Source: Platerodrilus igneus (lineage: Eukaryota; Arthropoda; Insecta; Coleoptera; Lycidae). Taken from it: a stretch of 64,000 nucleotides of DNA. The stretch is from NCBI GenBank assembly GCA_036346225.1, contig JARFIW010001082.1, positions 6,386,001 to 6,450,000 on the forward strand, given 5' to 3'. Positions 21,618 to 33,299 of this stretch are shown here, piece after piece. The notes beneath the pieces are model-generated. The model worked only from the letters and a program-made list of their open reading frames with translations, was not told where the DNA came from and did not search any database. The position numbers and the translations under genes were made by a program. Position 1 is the first letter of the stretch. The number at the start of each line of letters is the position of its first letter.

Positions 21618-22960
21618 TATAGTATGTCACTTATGGGTTATAGTTGCACAATCTAAACTGTAACAAGGTGCACCTGGACAAAAGTTGCAAACACAGATGG
21701 TATCTTTTAGTTTTCCATTAGCAAAAGATTCTTTACATTGCTTTCTTGAAACCTTCTCAGATACTACATGATCTCTTATTGACAAAGTATGTTGTTCTTG
21801 TTCTATAGCAGGAGGAACAGTCGTGGACTCCTTGGAACTTTTTAACAACATCGAAATAATTGCTAATCGAAAATCGTACAGGGTCATCTTTCTCTCAGAA
21901 TATTGATTAAACATTGATGTGTATTGATCATTACTAATTGCAAGATATGAATGAAAATTTTAGTAGGCCATTTAATTGTTTTTCTTTCATACGGATAGTA
22001 TGTCAGCATTTGATCCTGATGATCAAGCCCAGACATAAACTGATTATATTGAACTATCGGCACTGGTTTCACTTTTGGTCCCTTGTGTCTGGTTTGGACT
22101 TCTACCATTTCATTGGTCTATTCGTTAGAGATATATGTCACTTCCATTTTGTCCTTCCACTGAGTAATCAATATTCGATTAGCATACTTGCCAATTGTCT
22201 CCCCTTTTTTCAGTTTTCTTGTAAGTTTGTAATTATTGTAATAATTGTCCCTGAATACACCATGTCCGACATCCAAATTTTCATGCAATAAATTATCACA
22301 ACTTTTTGTGCATGACGTATCTCATCTAACCTTCCAGTGTAAACTAAATAATTCCTGTGTGTGTTGTTAGCATGTACAATTTGGTGCCATATTTATGGTG
22401 CTTGTTTTTGATCTACTGACGAAAAACAAGTCGCCCGCGCCTCAAATCATGGACTCATCAAAACTGAGTTCTTTTCCAGGATAATAAATTGAATTCTTTC
22501 CTCGAATTTTATATAATTGATCCTCTCGCACTGCTTCTTCTTCCTCAGGTTTTTTTACAAAATGTAAAGTGCGCATTATCAGAAGGAAAGATTTCTACTC
22601 ATATTTTTCGAAAAAATCCTAAACTAAAGGGATTGGTTTTTCGGTAATCCCGGAGTCTGTTAATCCTTATGTGACCCATATGCAACAGTATCCCTAAGAA
22701 CACTAATAATTCTTCACCATTTAGCTCTATTCTAGATTTCGTTTTTGTTTGTGGAAGAAAAAGCACTTCTACAGCATATCGGTTTGTTTATTCTGTTATT
22801 TCGTTTAGCATCGTGTAATATATGCCGAAAGTAATCTATTGGCTCATCACCAGATGCAGGAATAATTAACTCTTCATTTTGGTAAAAGGAAAATGTTTGA
22901 TCGGGCTTGTATCATCTCCCCACATAATAATTTCTTGAGTATGATATTAATTTTTTTATT
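21618..22960 (-). pseudogene. piggyBac-type transposase remnant
   Basis: Minus-strand frames, broken by several stops and shifts, give a piggyBac (DDE_Tnp_1_7) protein in order: NGEELLVFLGILLHMG (about 22680-22730), YYPGKELSFDESMI carrying the first acidic catalytic residue (about 22440-22500), FRDNYYNNYKLTRKL with the second Asp (about 22230-22270), YNQFMSGLDHQDQML with the third Asp (about 22000-22045), and a C-terminal Cys-rich finger CVCNFCPGAPCYSLDC (21640-21690). Enzymes of this family cut and paste at TTAA in the nucleus. The reading frame is destroyed, so this copy is dead. Terminal repeats were not identified. Confidence 0.88.
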
Positions 22961-23913
22961 TTATTTATTATTTCACTTGTGTAGTGCCATGTTAAATTAA
23001 AGAAAAAGAGACTCATCACAAATGTACACCCCATGTGTGAGACTTTTGCATTGTGCCTCCTAGTGTACAGCAAAAATACCCATCGCAAATATGCAACCTT
23101 ATATTATGGCATTTGCATCGCGTCTTTGTGTTGTTGTACTGTTCGTGTATTGTACAACAAAAAACCCATGTTCTTTTCTATCAAAGGCCTATTATAAATA
23201 CTTTTAGTATTTCCATCCTGTATTTTAGTGGGTTGTATAAAAGTGAAATATGTAGGTAACTCCTTTTTACAGAATTCGAAATTGCACAAGACAAAGATTA
23301 ATAATAACACTAAAAGAAATTTGTTTCTTTAGACTTTGATTTGTATGTTTTTTTCTTCTTTTTTGTTTATTATAACAATTATGTATTGACTTAATTAAAA
23401 TGATTGATTTTGAAATCAGTACCGAGAAGCTTTTATCATTCTGAGAGCAGAACGGTGTCAGTTTGGCTGTGTTAGATTTTTTAACATATTTGAATTTGGC
23501 AGCCGTTGAAAATGTTGCTACAATGTATAAGCCTAAAATGGAAGGAATGTCAACATAAGAAGAGTTGCTTATGTACATCGGACACACGGTATAGTATTGC
23601 TGGGTCTATCTGTCAATGGGTTACTAACGTGCATGCATATAAATATTAAACACATTGGAATATAACTACAGTATAGTTAATAATAACAGCTAATTGTTTG
23701 TAGTACAATACAACAGATGGATACTTAGATTACTGGTAGGTTACTGGTGGGTTTTTAAGAAACAAAATTATAATTATTTATTTAAAAATTTTTGGAAGTT
23801 AAAAATTTTAATATGACAGCATATAAACATTAATACGATAATAGCAATACTCGTAACTCATACTCATAACATTTAAATAATATCTAGTTCTTTACAAAAT
23901 CTAAAACATAACA
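22961..23913. other. Non-coding stretch upstream of nothing recognisable
   Basis: Contains two related phrases of the type AATGTACACCCC / AGTGTACAGC around 23020-23070 and long AT-rich tracts. The open frames on both strands are short and unrecognised. I see no gene. Confidence 0.45.
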
Positions 23914-24558
23914 TTAAGATTTAAGAGATTTGAATTGTCCATAAACTTTCAACTCCATTGCAGCAGGAGGCAAAAATAGATTGCGATCTATTTCAATACT
24001 GTTGATGAATTGTCTACTACTAATAGCAGTAATTGATAAAACATACTTGTTTCTGCGAACACGTGGTACATAATCTATTTCTATGCATTTATCTGTGGTA
24101 GTGCCGTAGACTTCTGCTTTAAATTTAATTGTCTTATGGGCGGTGTCAAATCTTATTACAATTTTAAAAATTTCAGAATCGTAATTTAATAAAAACAATA
24201 AAGATGGACTTTTAAAGTACTTAGTTGTAATAACAAATGTAGATTGACATTCCATATATCTTTTTGAATGCTTTTGTTTAACATGCTGTATAAAATATGA
24301 TATTGAATCGACATTTGTAGAGCAATAAGCAAAGGGGCAATTAATATTTGCATTAGTCAATTCACGAATAACATTTTCTAAACAATAATTACGCATTTTT
24401 GTTAAAGGTGCTACACAAATTGGGCATTGAAGTATTTTAATGCAACATGTGTGACACAGACTATGCCCTTCCATACAAAGAAATATGTTTCCATTAAGCA
24501 TTTCAAAACACACAGGGCACTCTATGCTTTTAAGATTTTCAATCTGCATCCAGCTCAT
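23914..24558 (-). CDS. SIAH/Sina-like RING E3 ubiquitin ligase, short form
   Basis: An intact 214-residue frame. The N-terminus is a C3HC4 RING finger (C14, C17, C28, H32, C35, C38, C45, C48) that would bind an E2 enzyme. It is followed by one C-x4-C-x12-H-x4-H finger (C74, C79, H92, H97) and a beta-rich region (about 105-210) in the place of the TRAF-like substrate-binding domain of SIAH proteins. Members usually have about 240-310 residues and two zinc fingers after the RING; here the first is missing. Proteins of this family attach ubiquitin to substrates in the cytosol and nucleus. The start at 24558 is the first ATG after an acceptor-like TTTTTTGTTTTAG (exon edge at 24566), so a 5' untranslated or short upstream exon is likely. 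No disabling mutation is seen, which is notable among so many dead transposons. Insect genomes often carry several such diverged SIAH-like copies. Confidence 0.85.
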   Translation of the reverse strand: MSWMQIENLKSIECPVCFEMLNGNIFLCMEGHSLCHTCCIKILQCPICVAPLTKMRNYCLENVIRELTNANINCPFAYCSTNVDSISYFIQHVKQKHSKRYMECQSTFVITTKYFKSPSLLFLLNYDSEIFKIVIRFDTAHKTIKFKAEVYGTTTDKCIEIDYVPRVRRNKYVLSITAISSRQFINSIEIDRNLFLPPAAMELKVYGQFKSLKS

Positions 24559-24566
24559 TGTGTATT

Positions 24567-25409
24567 CTAAAACAAAAAAGATTACTCAACCTTAAAATAA
24601 GTTCTATCTGCAGTTTATAGAAAATTAAAAATTTTATTAACATAATGTTATTTTTTTATTTAAGGATTAATATAAACTTACATGAAATTTATAAAACTTA
24701 TTGTTTAGGTTAATTACTGGTAGATAATAAATTGACCAAATTCATTTGTATACTATTGGTTAAATATGACATGTAAGGAATATAAGACAAACTTTTCATT
24801 TTTCCAATAGAGATAAAACTCAAACAACACATGTGATGTTCCCAAATTTCAAATATTTATAGGTTATTCTATTTTTATCTTACCTAAAGTTTATTATAAA
24901 AATAATACCAATTCTCATTTAAAAAAACAATTTGTCTAGAAATACCTAAAATTTTATAAAATATACAAGAAACTTTTCTTTGTTCCATTAGTTTTGATTG
25001 ATTTTTTTATTGCTTCATTTTAGTAGACAAATGTGATACTCTATAATTTTTAAAGATCATATGTTGAGCAAATCGCTGAAATTTTACTGTACAGAATTAT
25101 TTTCAGCGAAATACATTTTCTATTCCTTTTCAACATTTAAGTATCGATCTTTTAATCATAAAGAATCTAATGTGATACACATTTAACCTTGCTCAATGAC
25201 ATAAGTCTCTTTTATAATACTACTGAGTTTGGATTCTTTTTAAAAAACTGCTGTAAAATTCAAATTTCCCTGTTCATGTGTTCGAAGTGAAATTATGTAT
25301 GTATCTTATCAATAACTAGTTTATTAAAATATTTTGTGCCCAAATTACATTTACATTAGATCATATCTCGTGATATTTAAAAAAAATACTATAATTTATT
25401 AACCAGGTT
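24567..25409. other. AT-rich region upstream of the SIAH-like gene
   Basis: Very AT-rich, with no repeats or frames I can interpret. It probably holds the promoter and any upstream exon of the gene at 23914-24558, but no specific element stands out. Confidence 0.4.
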
Positions 25410-26205
25410 GAGATATGCATTTTGGTCATTGTAATATATCCCGCACTATTCCCCAAAAATGCCCTAAAACGTACCTTGCCCTTTTATTTCTCTTGTTTGT
25501 TTTCCACAGATATTTTTATTCCACTACTATTTCTGTAACCGCTTTGTTATTAACTTTGTTTGTCCATGCCATCATCCTCATACATCTGAAGCACAACATT
25601 CCAAGAGGCTTCTACCGTTTTTCTGTCTACTTCTGCTACTGCCCCTATTTCATATACATACTGTGTTGTGCTCCACACATATGCTTTCAACAATTTTCTC
25701 CTTGTTTCTATGTTTGTTGTCTTCGAACAAAGCCACTGTTCTTTCTTGTTAAATGCAGTTCGGTTCCCTATCTATTGTTTATAAATATATACCATATTTC
25801 TCCGATATTCAGTAGTATATGAAGGGGATTAAGCAGCCTGCGGCTACCAAGATCACCAACACTTGAATATTTGCGGAATTAATAGTTTTCCAATATATCC
25901 TTTCGCACAATCAACATTAATTGAAAATATTTCAAAACCAACACCTGTAGTTGTTTATAATAATCATCAGATTTAAGTGCAATTATTTTTTTTTCGTCAT
26001 TAGATTTTCTGTCTTGAAACTGGTTGGAAACGTACCTTCTCTTATTTCAATTCTGAGCTAGCCTACACGGTTCCCTGAAATTCCCACAGCCTGGATACAG
26101 CTCGGTTCCTCTTCTGTTGTTTTCTAATTATATACCCTTTTTCACCAAGATTTAGTGGTATGTGAAGGGGGTTAAGCAACCTGTGGCTGGCAAGGATGCT
26201 TATAC
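25410..26205 (-). repeat. LINE 3' end block, reverse orientation
   Basis: Reverse-complement counterpart of 13.6-14.8 kb and 58.1-59.0 kb: it contains complements of the GGGAACTGTGTAGGCTAGCTCAG word, the GATTATTATAAACAACTACAG word and the GGTTGCTTAACCCCCTTCA word. The 135-codon plus-strand frame at 25415-25822, which looks membrane-like, is antisense to the LINE coding region and is not a gene. Confidence 0.78.
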
Positions 26206-26479
26206 GCGCGGAAATTGGAAATAAATAAAAAAAAATTTAAAACTTAATCCGGGCAAATAAGAACATATAAATCAAAAAACCTCATTAAATTAAATCAATG
26301 AAATAAACAAAGGAATAAAATATAATAAAATAGAGTAAAACCACGCATCCCTCCAGGACTTAAAAGTGAAGCGGGCTTATACAGGAACCGCACCTGTATA
26401 GCCACAAAATAATAGGTTTTGAGAGGGGGGTTACCGTCTTAAACGCGAATAGCGAACGACTGCCCAGCAGTATAATAGT
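26206..26479. other. Leader of the R1/LOA/I-like LINE, no gene
   Basis: AT-rich leader-like sequence immediately before the endonuclease coding region. Nothing else is seen. Confidence 0.4.
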
Positions 26480-29119
26480 AAATAATGGGACGTGCGCCGG
26501 GATAATATTAAACAATTTATCCAACGAGTGTATAACCACTGCGGAAATAAAAACAGGGACAAACATGTTCTATGTGATAAGCACGTACCTTCCACCAGTC
26601 GACTCCCGGCGGGAAAATTCTCAAATCGAGGACTTAATAAATCACACCGAAGGCATTTTTCGCCAAATTGGAAGGAATAAAAAACTAATAATTGGGGGAG
26701 ACTTTAATGCTAAGTCACCGTTATGGGGTAGCCCTATAGAAGACGATTGGGGTTCACAGGTTGCTGATCTTTTAACGGAATGGGATCTTAATGTGATAAC
26801 ACTAATGATTCACCTACGTTTGAGGGGCATAGAGGCAGCAGCTCTTTACTGCAGCCTCGCATGAGATGTTAGAAATCATTTGTGATTCGAAATTAAGGTC
26901 GGCCGAGGAAACGCTCTCTGACCATAAATTAATAAGATGGGACGTTGAAACTAAAACAAGCGCAAACAAGCAGCTAACTATATTTCCGCGGTTCTGTAAT
27001 AAAAAAGCAAATTGGGAGCGATTTAAACAAAAATTTGGCGAAAGTATCCCTGCGATCGAAAACACGCTATTTAACTACCGAGAGGCAGACGAAATAGAAA
27101 CACTCATGAAAAATTAAAACGACTCAGTGGTAGACGCGTAGTCGTACTCCATGCCGCGAAAGAAAACATTTAAAGACAACGTACCCTGGCGGACCCGGAA
27201 ACTAACCACCAAGCGGGCAGAAACGCGTAACCTAAGGCGCCGCTATCAACGCGCCTCGGGAGATATAAGAGAACAACGGAGAATAGAATACAATCAAAGT
27301 TACTGCGAATATAAGATATTAATAAAAAAAACGCGAACAAATAAATTCAAAGAATCCCGCACGCGAAACTCAAAGAAAGAACCTTGGGGAACCACATACC
27401 GCATAATAAGGGATAAACAACAGAAAATCGCGCTCAGTAACATAAGAAAGACAAATGGCGAATATACGGAAGATTTTAAAACCACGGCGGAATATTTATT
27501 AGAGAAATTCTTCCCTTCGGATAATCCCGAGGAGGTTGAGGGGTTGCACGATTTAGTACGTCGGGAAGATACAGAGGCGCAAGGAACAGGTGCTGATAAG
27601 GCAATTCTAGTTCACGAGGTCGTCAGGGTTCTTAGGAGGAGGAACCCTAAGAAGGCACCAGGGCATGACAGAATCACTTCAAACGCAGCTCTGAAGGCGT
27701 GCCTGTTAGTCCCATGTGTCTTTGCCGGGTTGTTTAATCTTTGTCTAGAAAGGGGCGTCTTTCCGCGTTGCTGGAAGGTCCAGAACGTGAAATTCATACC
27801 TAAGCCTAAAAAGGCGGATCCGTCAGACCCGGGCAGATATCGTTCAATTAGCTTGCTACTGGTGCTGGGGAAAGTTTTGGATTGTGTTATGACTACCCAA
27901 GTTGAGCACTTAGTGCGTGACAGTGGCGGTTTTAATAACCGACAGTTCAGTTTTATGGAGGGAAAGTCGACTATCGACGCATTAGAGTTCGTTGTTGGGG
28001 AAATTAAATAGGCGAGAGATGCTAAAGAGTACTGTGTTGTTGTTGTTGTTTCAAGAGCATTTGATGTTGCCTGGTGGCCATTGATTGTTTGCGAGTTGGA
28101 AAATAGGGGTTGTCGGCGAAACTTGATGTCTTTGGTCAAGAGTTATTTCTCGGGGCGATTGGCACAGGTTGAAATTCCGTGTGAAGTTTTGTCGTGCGAG
28201 GTGGAAAGGGGATGACCGCAGGGGTCATGCTCTGGTCCCACATTTTGTTGTATGAGAGCATCTTTAGGGTCAAGTTGCCCACAGGATGGTCAATCTTTGG
28301 GTTTGCGGATGATGCGCTTTTAATTGTCAGATCGCGATTGTTAATGGATATGTGCACAAAACCGAACGAAGCGCTTAATAAACTACACGAATGGTCGCAG
28401 GCGGTAAAATTAAAATTTTACACGGCGAAGTCAGAGACGCTCTACTTCGGAAAGAAGCCGGGACAGCGACCCCCTAGGCTAGAGCTAGGAGGGGAGAAAA
28501 TACCCTTTAAGGAAGCAATTACATACCTCGGGGTAAAGATTGAGGATAAGTTAAATTGGAAAGTTCACGTGCAGTACATTAAAAGCAAAGGCAGCGAATA
28601 TCAAACAAAATGATGGCGGCGGCGAAAATCAACTGGGGTTTCAGGGGCGAATCGCTGAGGACGATTTATACCGTTGCAATTGAGCCGGCAATGCCGTACG
28701 CAGCTTCTGTATGGGTGGAAGGTTATAAAGTCCTGGAGATGCGTCAATTGACGAGTGTGCAACGCATAACCGCGCTCAACGCAGCGGGGGCATACACACC
28801 TCCACGGAGGCGGTCCTGGTAATCAGTAGGACTCTCCCTATCAAATATGTCATCAGGGAGATTAGAAATAGGAGATTAATAAATATAGGGAAAGGGCGCG
28901 AAATTATCGAAGATATTAATCTTGGTAATAGGGAGGTAGAGAGAAAGATCGTTGTATCAGTTGGGGCACCCGGCCGATATTAGAGGAATCGAGTTTGTCG
29001 AAGGTGATGGGGACGCGACGGGTATCAGAATTTACACGGACGGTTCACGTATGGATGACGGACAAGCAGGCGCGGCGTTTGTCGTGTTTAAGCAGGAAAG
29101 GGAGGTGTTTCGTTAAACC
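26480..29119 (+). pseudogene. Non-LTR retrotransposon ORF2 remnant (R1/LOA/I-like)
   Basis: In order: an APE-type endonuclease (FYVISTYLPPVDSRRENS and IIGGDFNAKSPLWGS, 26565-26800); a linker rich in Arg and Lys (27151-27560); a reverse transcriptase (VLRRRNPKKAPGHDRITSNA near 27628-27690, FIPKPKKADPSDPGRYRSIS near 27795-27850, the catalytic FGFADDALLIV near 28296-28330); and an RNase H start (IYTDGSRMDDGQAGAAF, about 29026-29080). Frames change at about 26860, 27120, 28010, 28200 and 28610. The element nicks DNA and copies its RNA into the target. RNase H after the RT points to the I/LOA side of this group rather than classical R1. It is cut inside RNase H at 29119, where the left arm of the inverted duplication begins. 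Confidence 0.87.
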
Positions 29120-29880
29120 TGCAATGAGATATGGATAAGATAGCTAAATGAAGCAAAATGCTTGATTTATACGTCAATGCGAACAAATATATTGTAATCA
29201 ATCACATTTGATAATAAGAAAAATAACATAGTATAGAATTAGAATCTAAATAGTATTGTGCTACATCGCGTTAATCCGATAATAAATCTTGGTTATAACA
29301 CTTACACATAACCTTAGGTACCTAAGGACTATTCCAACCCGGGCATATAAAATACTAGGATTTATATTACGTAAATCTAAGGATATGTCTTTGGAAACTA
29401 TTATTGTAGTCTCCTGATCAGACTTTACATGTGTTTTTCCAATACTCCACCCGAAGGTACTACATTGCCTGTTCAGACTTAAGTACTTGGCAAATTTTTT
29501 GGAAGAAGTCCAGCGTAAATTTCAGAAATATTGCTACCATAAAAGATACAGACATTATCCTGATAAAGGTATCGATCAAAACCTATTAGTGTCCATGTTT
29601 AGCTTAGATTATTAGATATCATTTTTTAACATTTCTTGATGTTTATACATAAACTAATTCACAATTACGTTGACAATATGGATTTACTAAAATTGTTATT
29701 GCTGCCTCGAAGCAGTGCCTGCAACGGAGAAAAAACAAATCTAGTACTAATTTATAAAGAACTTTGTAGTCTATAGATTATGTAAAAACTCTTAATACAT
29801 GCTTTACATCTTTACCATGAATTTTTTTTTGTATATAGTCCAATAATTAAACAATTAACTAAAAAGTTTTAATCAAAACT
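29120..29880 (+). pseudogene. Jockey-like LINE, 3' part of RT region (left-arm copy)
   Basis: Plus-strand fragments resemble the C-terminal RT region of jockey-type LINEs: NKYIVINHI, then VNPIINLGYN, YKILGFILRKSKDMS and LEEVQRKFQKYCYHKRYRHY (about 29500-29560). Full of stops. Interrupted by a 55-bp SINE fragment at 29426-29480. It starts abruptly at 29120 next to the other LINE, while the copy in the right arm continues beyond the matching point. Confidence 0.7.
29426..29480 (-). mobile_element. Truncated SINE insertion, left arm only
   Basis: A piece of the SINE 3' end (complement of the region around CTCCACCCGAAGGTACTACA) flanked by TCAGACTT at 29418-29425 and 29473-29480. The matching place in the right arm (about 52170) lacks it. 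The insertion is therefore younger than the duplication. Confidence 0.75.
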
Positions 29881-32800
29881 TGACATTGTGGTAGTTTTTC
29901 CTACCATTATCAAAAACTAAAATAGAAAGAACCCTCATCAACAAGTAAAAATATGTATTAAGATGATGATAACTTCTGATCAATCTAAATTTACACAAAT
30001 ACATAGAAAATTCTAGATGATTTACATAATAAAAGGTCTATGATTAAAAACATTTAAAATGCTAGAAGGGCACGTCTTGTACTGATGATGGTTAAAAACG
30101 GACAGAACGAATCTAACAAAATTATTTGAAATTGATGAGAACGTTCAGAAAAATGACAGCAGTTACACTTCAATGAGTATTTATTCATTTAACGATGTTT
30201 GAAAAGATCATTATAGAATAAGGCAGAGTAAACGTTATATATTTTATCAACATCCATTTTGTTATTAATAGGAATAATTTTCTTATTAATATAAAACAAT
30301 TCTATGAACAACCTGGTCTTATAATTGGGTTCGCTGTCCAAAATGATGGTATCATAAAATAACGGTGTATGTTTAGTTGAAAAAACGTGAAAACAATGCA
30401 CATTTAGCAGAGTTTTTTCGACAATCACCCCTGTGTTGGCTTAAATGACTTTTTAACCACTGACTCGTCTGACCAATGTAACTATTATTGCAGCTACATG
30501 TGCTCTTGTAGACGATGTAACTCGTTAATAATTTTGAAATACGATCCTTTAACTTAGTGAATAAACTTTGGATAGAATTGTTATGTTCATAGACAATAAC
30601 CACCTTAGGTTGTTTAAGCAATATTGCCAACAACGGAGATAACGTTTGTATATCAGAAAGTTTTTTGATATGTCACGTCAGTTTTAGTAGTGTTCAGACT
30701 TAGGAAATTGTTGTAAATTGACTTGCTTAACATTCCTTTTGAATAATCATTGTGTGTCTACCAATATTTTATTATGTTTCTTAATAAAGTGAGGATCTGA
30801 TATATGCTCAATGCGATAACGAAGGGCTTTCACAGTGTTGACTTTGTGTTGTGTGGAGTGATTGGATTGAAAATTCAGATACCTACCAGAATTAGTTGGT
30901 TTAGTGTACCAATCAAAAATTAGACGATTGTCTGAGTGCTGATGTCAAGAACGTCAAGAAAAGGCAATTTGACATCAACTTCCATTTCATAAGTAAACTT
31001 AAGGTGTTCATTAAAGTCATTAAATGTAGTGACAGTTTGCTCAGCATATTGAAGTGGCAATGAGCAAATGATGTCATCGACATATTTGACTAGAAATGAC
31101 ATCTCATAAGATAGTCTAGGTAAAACAATGGAAATAGGTTATCCATGATAATTTGAGCGATTATAGGTGACAACTGTGACCCCATTGAATTTCCAAATAG
31201 TTGTAGATAGAAATTATCTTGAAAAACAAAATGTGTTGTGAAATACCAGATTAACAGTAGCCAAAAGCAAATCTTCCGACAGCTTACAAAAGGTTTAATT
31301 TTATTCCAGTTTTCTTTGATAATATTGATGATTAAAGGTAAAGGAATATTAGTGAACAAAGAGGCTACATTCATAAAATAAGAATATGATCATTGGGAAG
31401 GTGAAAATTCTTGAATTTTCGTACAAACGAGAAGCTGTCTTTTACGTTATATTCCTCGAGGGAAAGCCAGTTGAAGAATGTTAGCCAAGAAAGAAGCAAT
31501 ACCATAAGTTGGTGTATTCACCGTAGAGATGATAGGTGTTAAGGCGAGGACTGGTTTGTGTATTTTAGGTAAACTATAATATTTACCAGGGTCGAATTGC
31601 AAATACAGAGTTGGTTCTTCTCAGAATCATTCAACATCCCTTTTTTATACAGTACCTTAAGATGCTCGTTTACCTTTTTTTGTGTAGCAAACGCAGGATC
31701 CCTTTGTAAGGGATATATAAGTAAATTAAAATCTCACCTCATGAAACTTTAAATATGGTTATACACTGTAATATTAATGTCTTTATATTTTAAAAATACT
31801 CACAAATCTCATTTCTTGCACTATTATATAGTACTTTTTTGTGTTGTTTGGTGAATATATCCATAAATAAATCCCACGTGGTTGACAAGACAAGGTGCAT
31901 ATGCTACAGACACGTTACAAGAGTCTGTGAGAGATTTCACAAATTTCATCCGTACAAAGATGAAAATTCCTAAGGAACTTGGTGATGATGATCCTTAGAG
32001 AAGAGTGCAGTTTTGCAAGACTGGCTAATATGATTATTCGTTAACCGCGCTTAATTATGAATACCTGTTTCAATGTCGAATGTTCTTTTTTTCTAAATAG
32101 AAACGTAAATAAACAAAATTGTAGATATTAGAATGATGCGAATCCCCATATTTTTAGAGAAGATCACACACAATATCCTGTGAAACTTAACGTATGAGCA
32201 AGCACATTGGAAAATAAAATTATTGGTTCATTATTTATAGATGGAAATTTCACCGGAAATGCTTACTTTAATGTGCTATAAACATCTATTGAATATTTTA
32301 TTGTGCATGGATTAGAAGAACAGCACACTCAAAATAGGAAACTATTCTTTCTAGAAGATCTTTTATATTTTTAGCAAGTTGGTGCACTTCACATTTTGCA
32401 TTTAATGTTAGACGATGGTTAGATGAAAATTATTAAAATATGTGGATTCGGAAAATGGAACTGTTAAGTGGCCTCCTAGTTTGCCCAACCTAACACCATA
32501 AGATTTTTTTTCTTTGGTGACATTTAAAATGTGTTTTATAAGACACTTCGAGAAACCATTGAAGAATTACAAAAATAAATTATCAAAGTTTGTAGAAACA
32601 TTTCTCCCAAAATATTTCAAAAAGTGTGTAAAAAATTGAAAATAGATTTTACTTATGTTTAGAACAAAATGATGTTTACAAAGAAAATTTACTAGTGTTG
32701 CTTTCAGCACAAGTTTATTCTTCTCATCATGCAGGTTAGTAAACTCTTCAGTAAGGAGTAATTGCATTGTAAAGATAAATAACCCGGGTGATAAGGAGAA

Positions 32801-32910
32801 TATTCTCAGAAGGGCTCTTTTTTGAGTAGTAATTTTTTTATTGATGGTGACCATTAGACGTTGAAATATGTTTTTAAATAATTTTGTGATTAAGGGTTTT
32901 GTGTTTTAAT
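29880..32910 (-). mobile_element. Penelope-like retroelement remnant (left-arm copy)
   Basis: Minus-strand fragments show a Penelope-type reverse transcriptase (GNSMGSQLSPIIAQIIMDNL at 31140-31200; catalytic VKYVDDIICSLP at 31055-31090; EMEVDVKLPFLDVL at 30940-30985) and then a GIY-YIG endonuclease (YKSTCSCNNSYIGQTSQWLK, about 30455-30520). The far end (32830-32910) has a terminal-repeat-like stretch with GATGGTGACCATTAGACGTTGAAAT. A Tc1-like remnant interrupts it at about 31880-32650. Elements of this class use their endonuclease to insert reverse-transcribed copies. All frames are broken. Confidence 0.85.
31880..32650 (+). pseudogene. Tc1/mariner-superfamily transposase remnant (left-arm copy)
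   Basis: Plus-strand fragments with typical motifs: RRVQFCKTG, a block of the type NRYWSxxNPH (here NCRYxNDANPHIFREDHTQ), KIIGSLFIDGNFTGNAYFNVL, and the third-catalytic-residue region WPPSLPNLTPxDFFS (about 32464-32510). Multiple stops. Inserted inside the Penelope-like element before the duplication, since the right arm has it too. Confidence 0.78.
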
Positions 32911-33299
32911 TTTATTTCTTTATTGTTTGATAGATATTGTTAATAATGTTGGTTATTACACAACCATGCAAATTCTTGAATAATAAAATATTTTGTAATT
33001 AATGATAAGTTTGAATTGTATTTTAAATTATTATATAAACAAACATTTTTATACTTATACTTTGTTTCAGAAACTATTGAAGTAAGACTGGCTTGTTCAA
33101 TCTTCAGATAATAATATGATTTTCTATACTTACTGTATTTTTATTTGCTCTGTAGAAATACTTACTGAATAAAAGTAATTCCTGAAATTGTATATTACTA
33201 TCTGATCTTAAAAAGGTTGTAGCAGAATTTGTTTGATGTTTAAAATACCACTATAGGGTAAAAACAGTATCCTACTGAAGATATAGAAAAAAACTAATA

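Noticed and set aside
21938..22291. 117-codon plus-strand frame
   Set aside because: Antisense to the piggyBac transposase.
25415..25822. 135-codon membrane-like protein on the plus strand
   Set aside because: Antisense of the LINE C-terminal region; the hydrophobic composition arises from complementing a Lys/Glu-rich coding strand.
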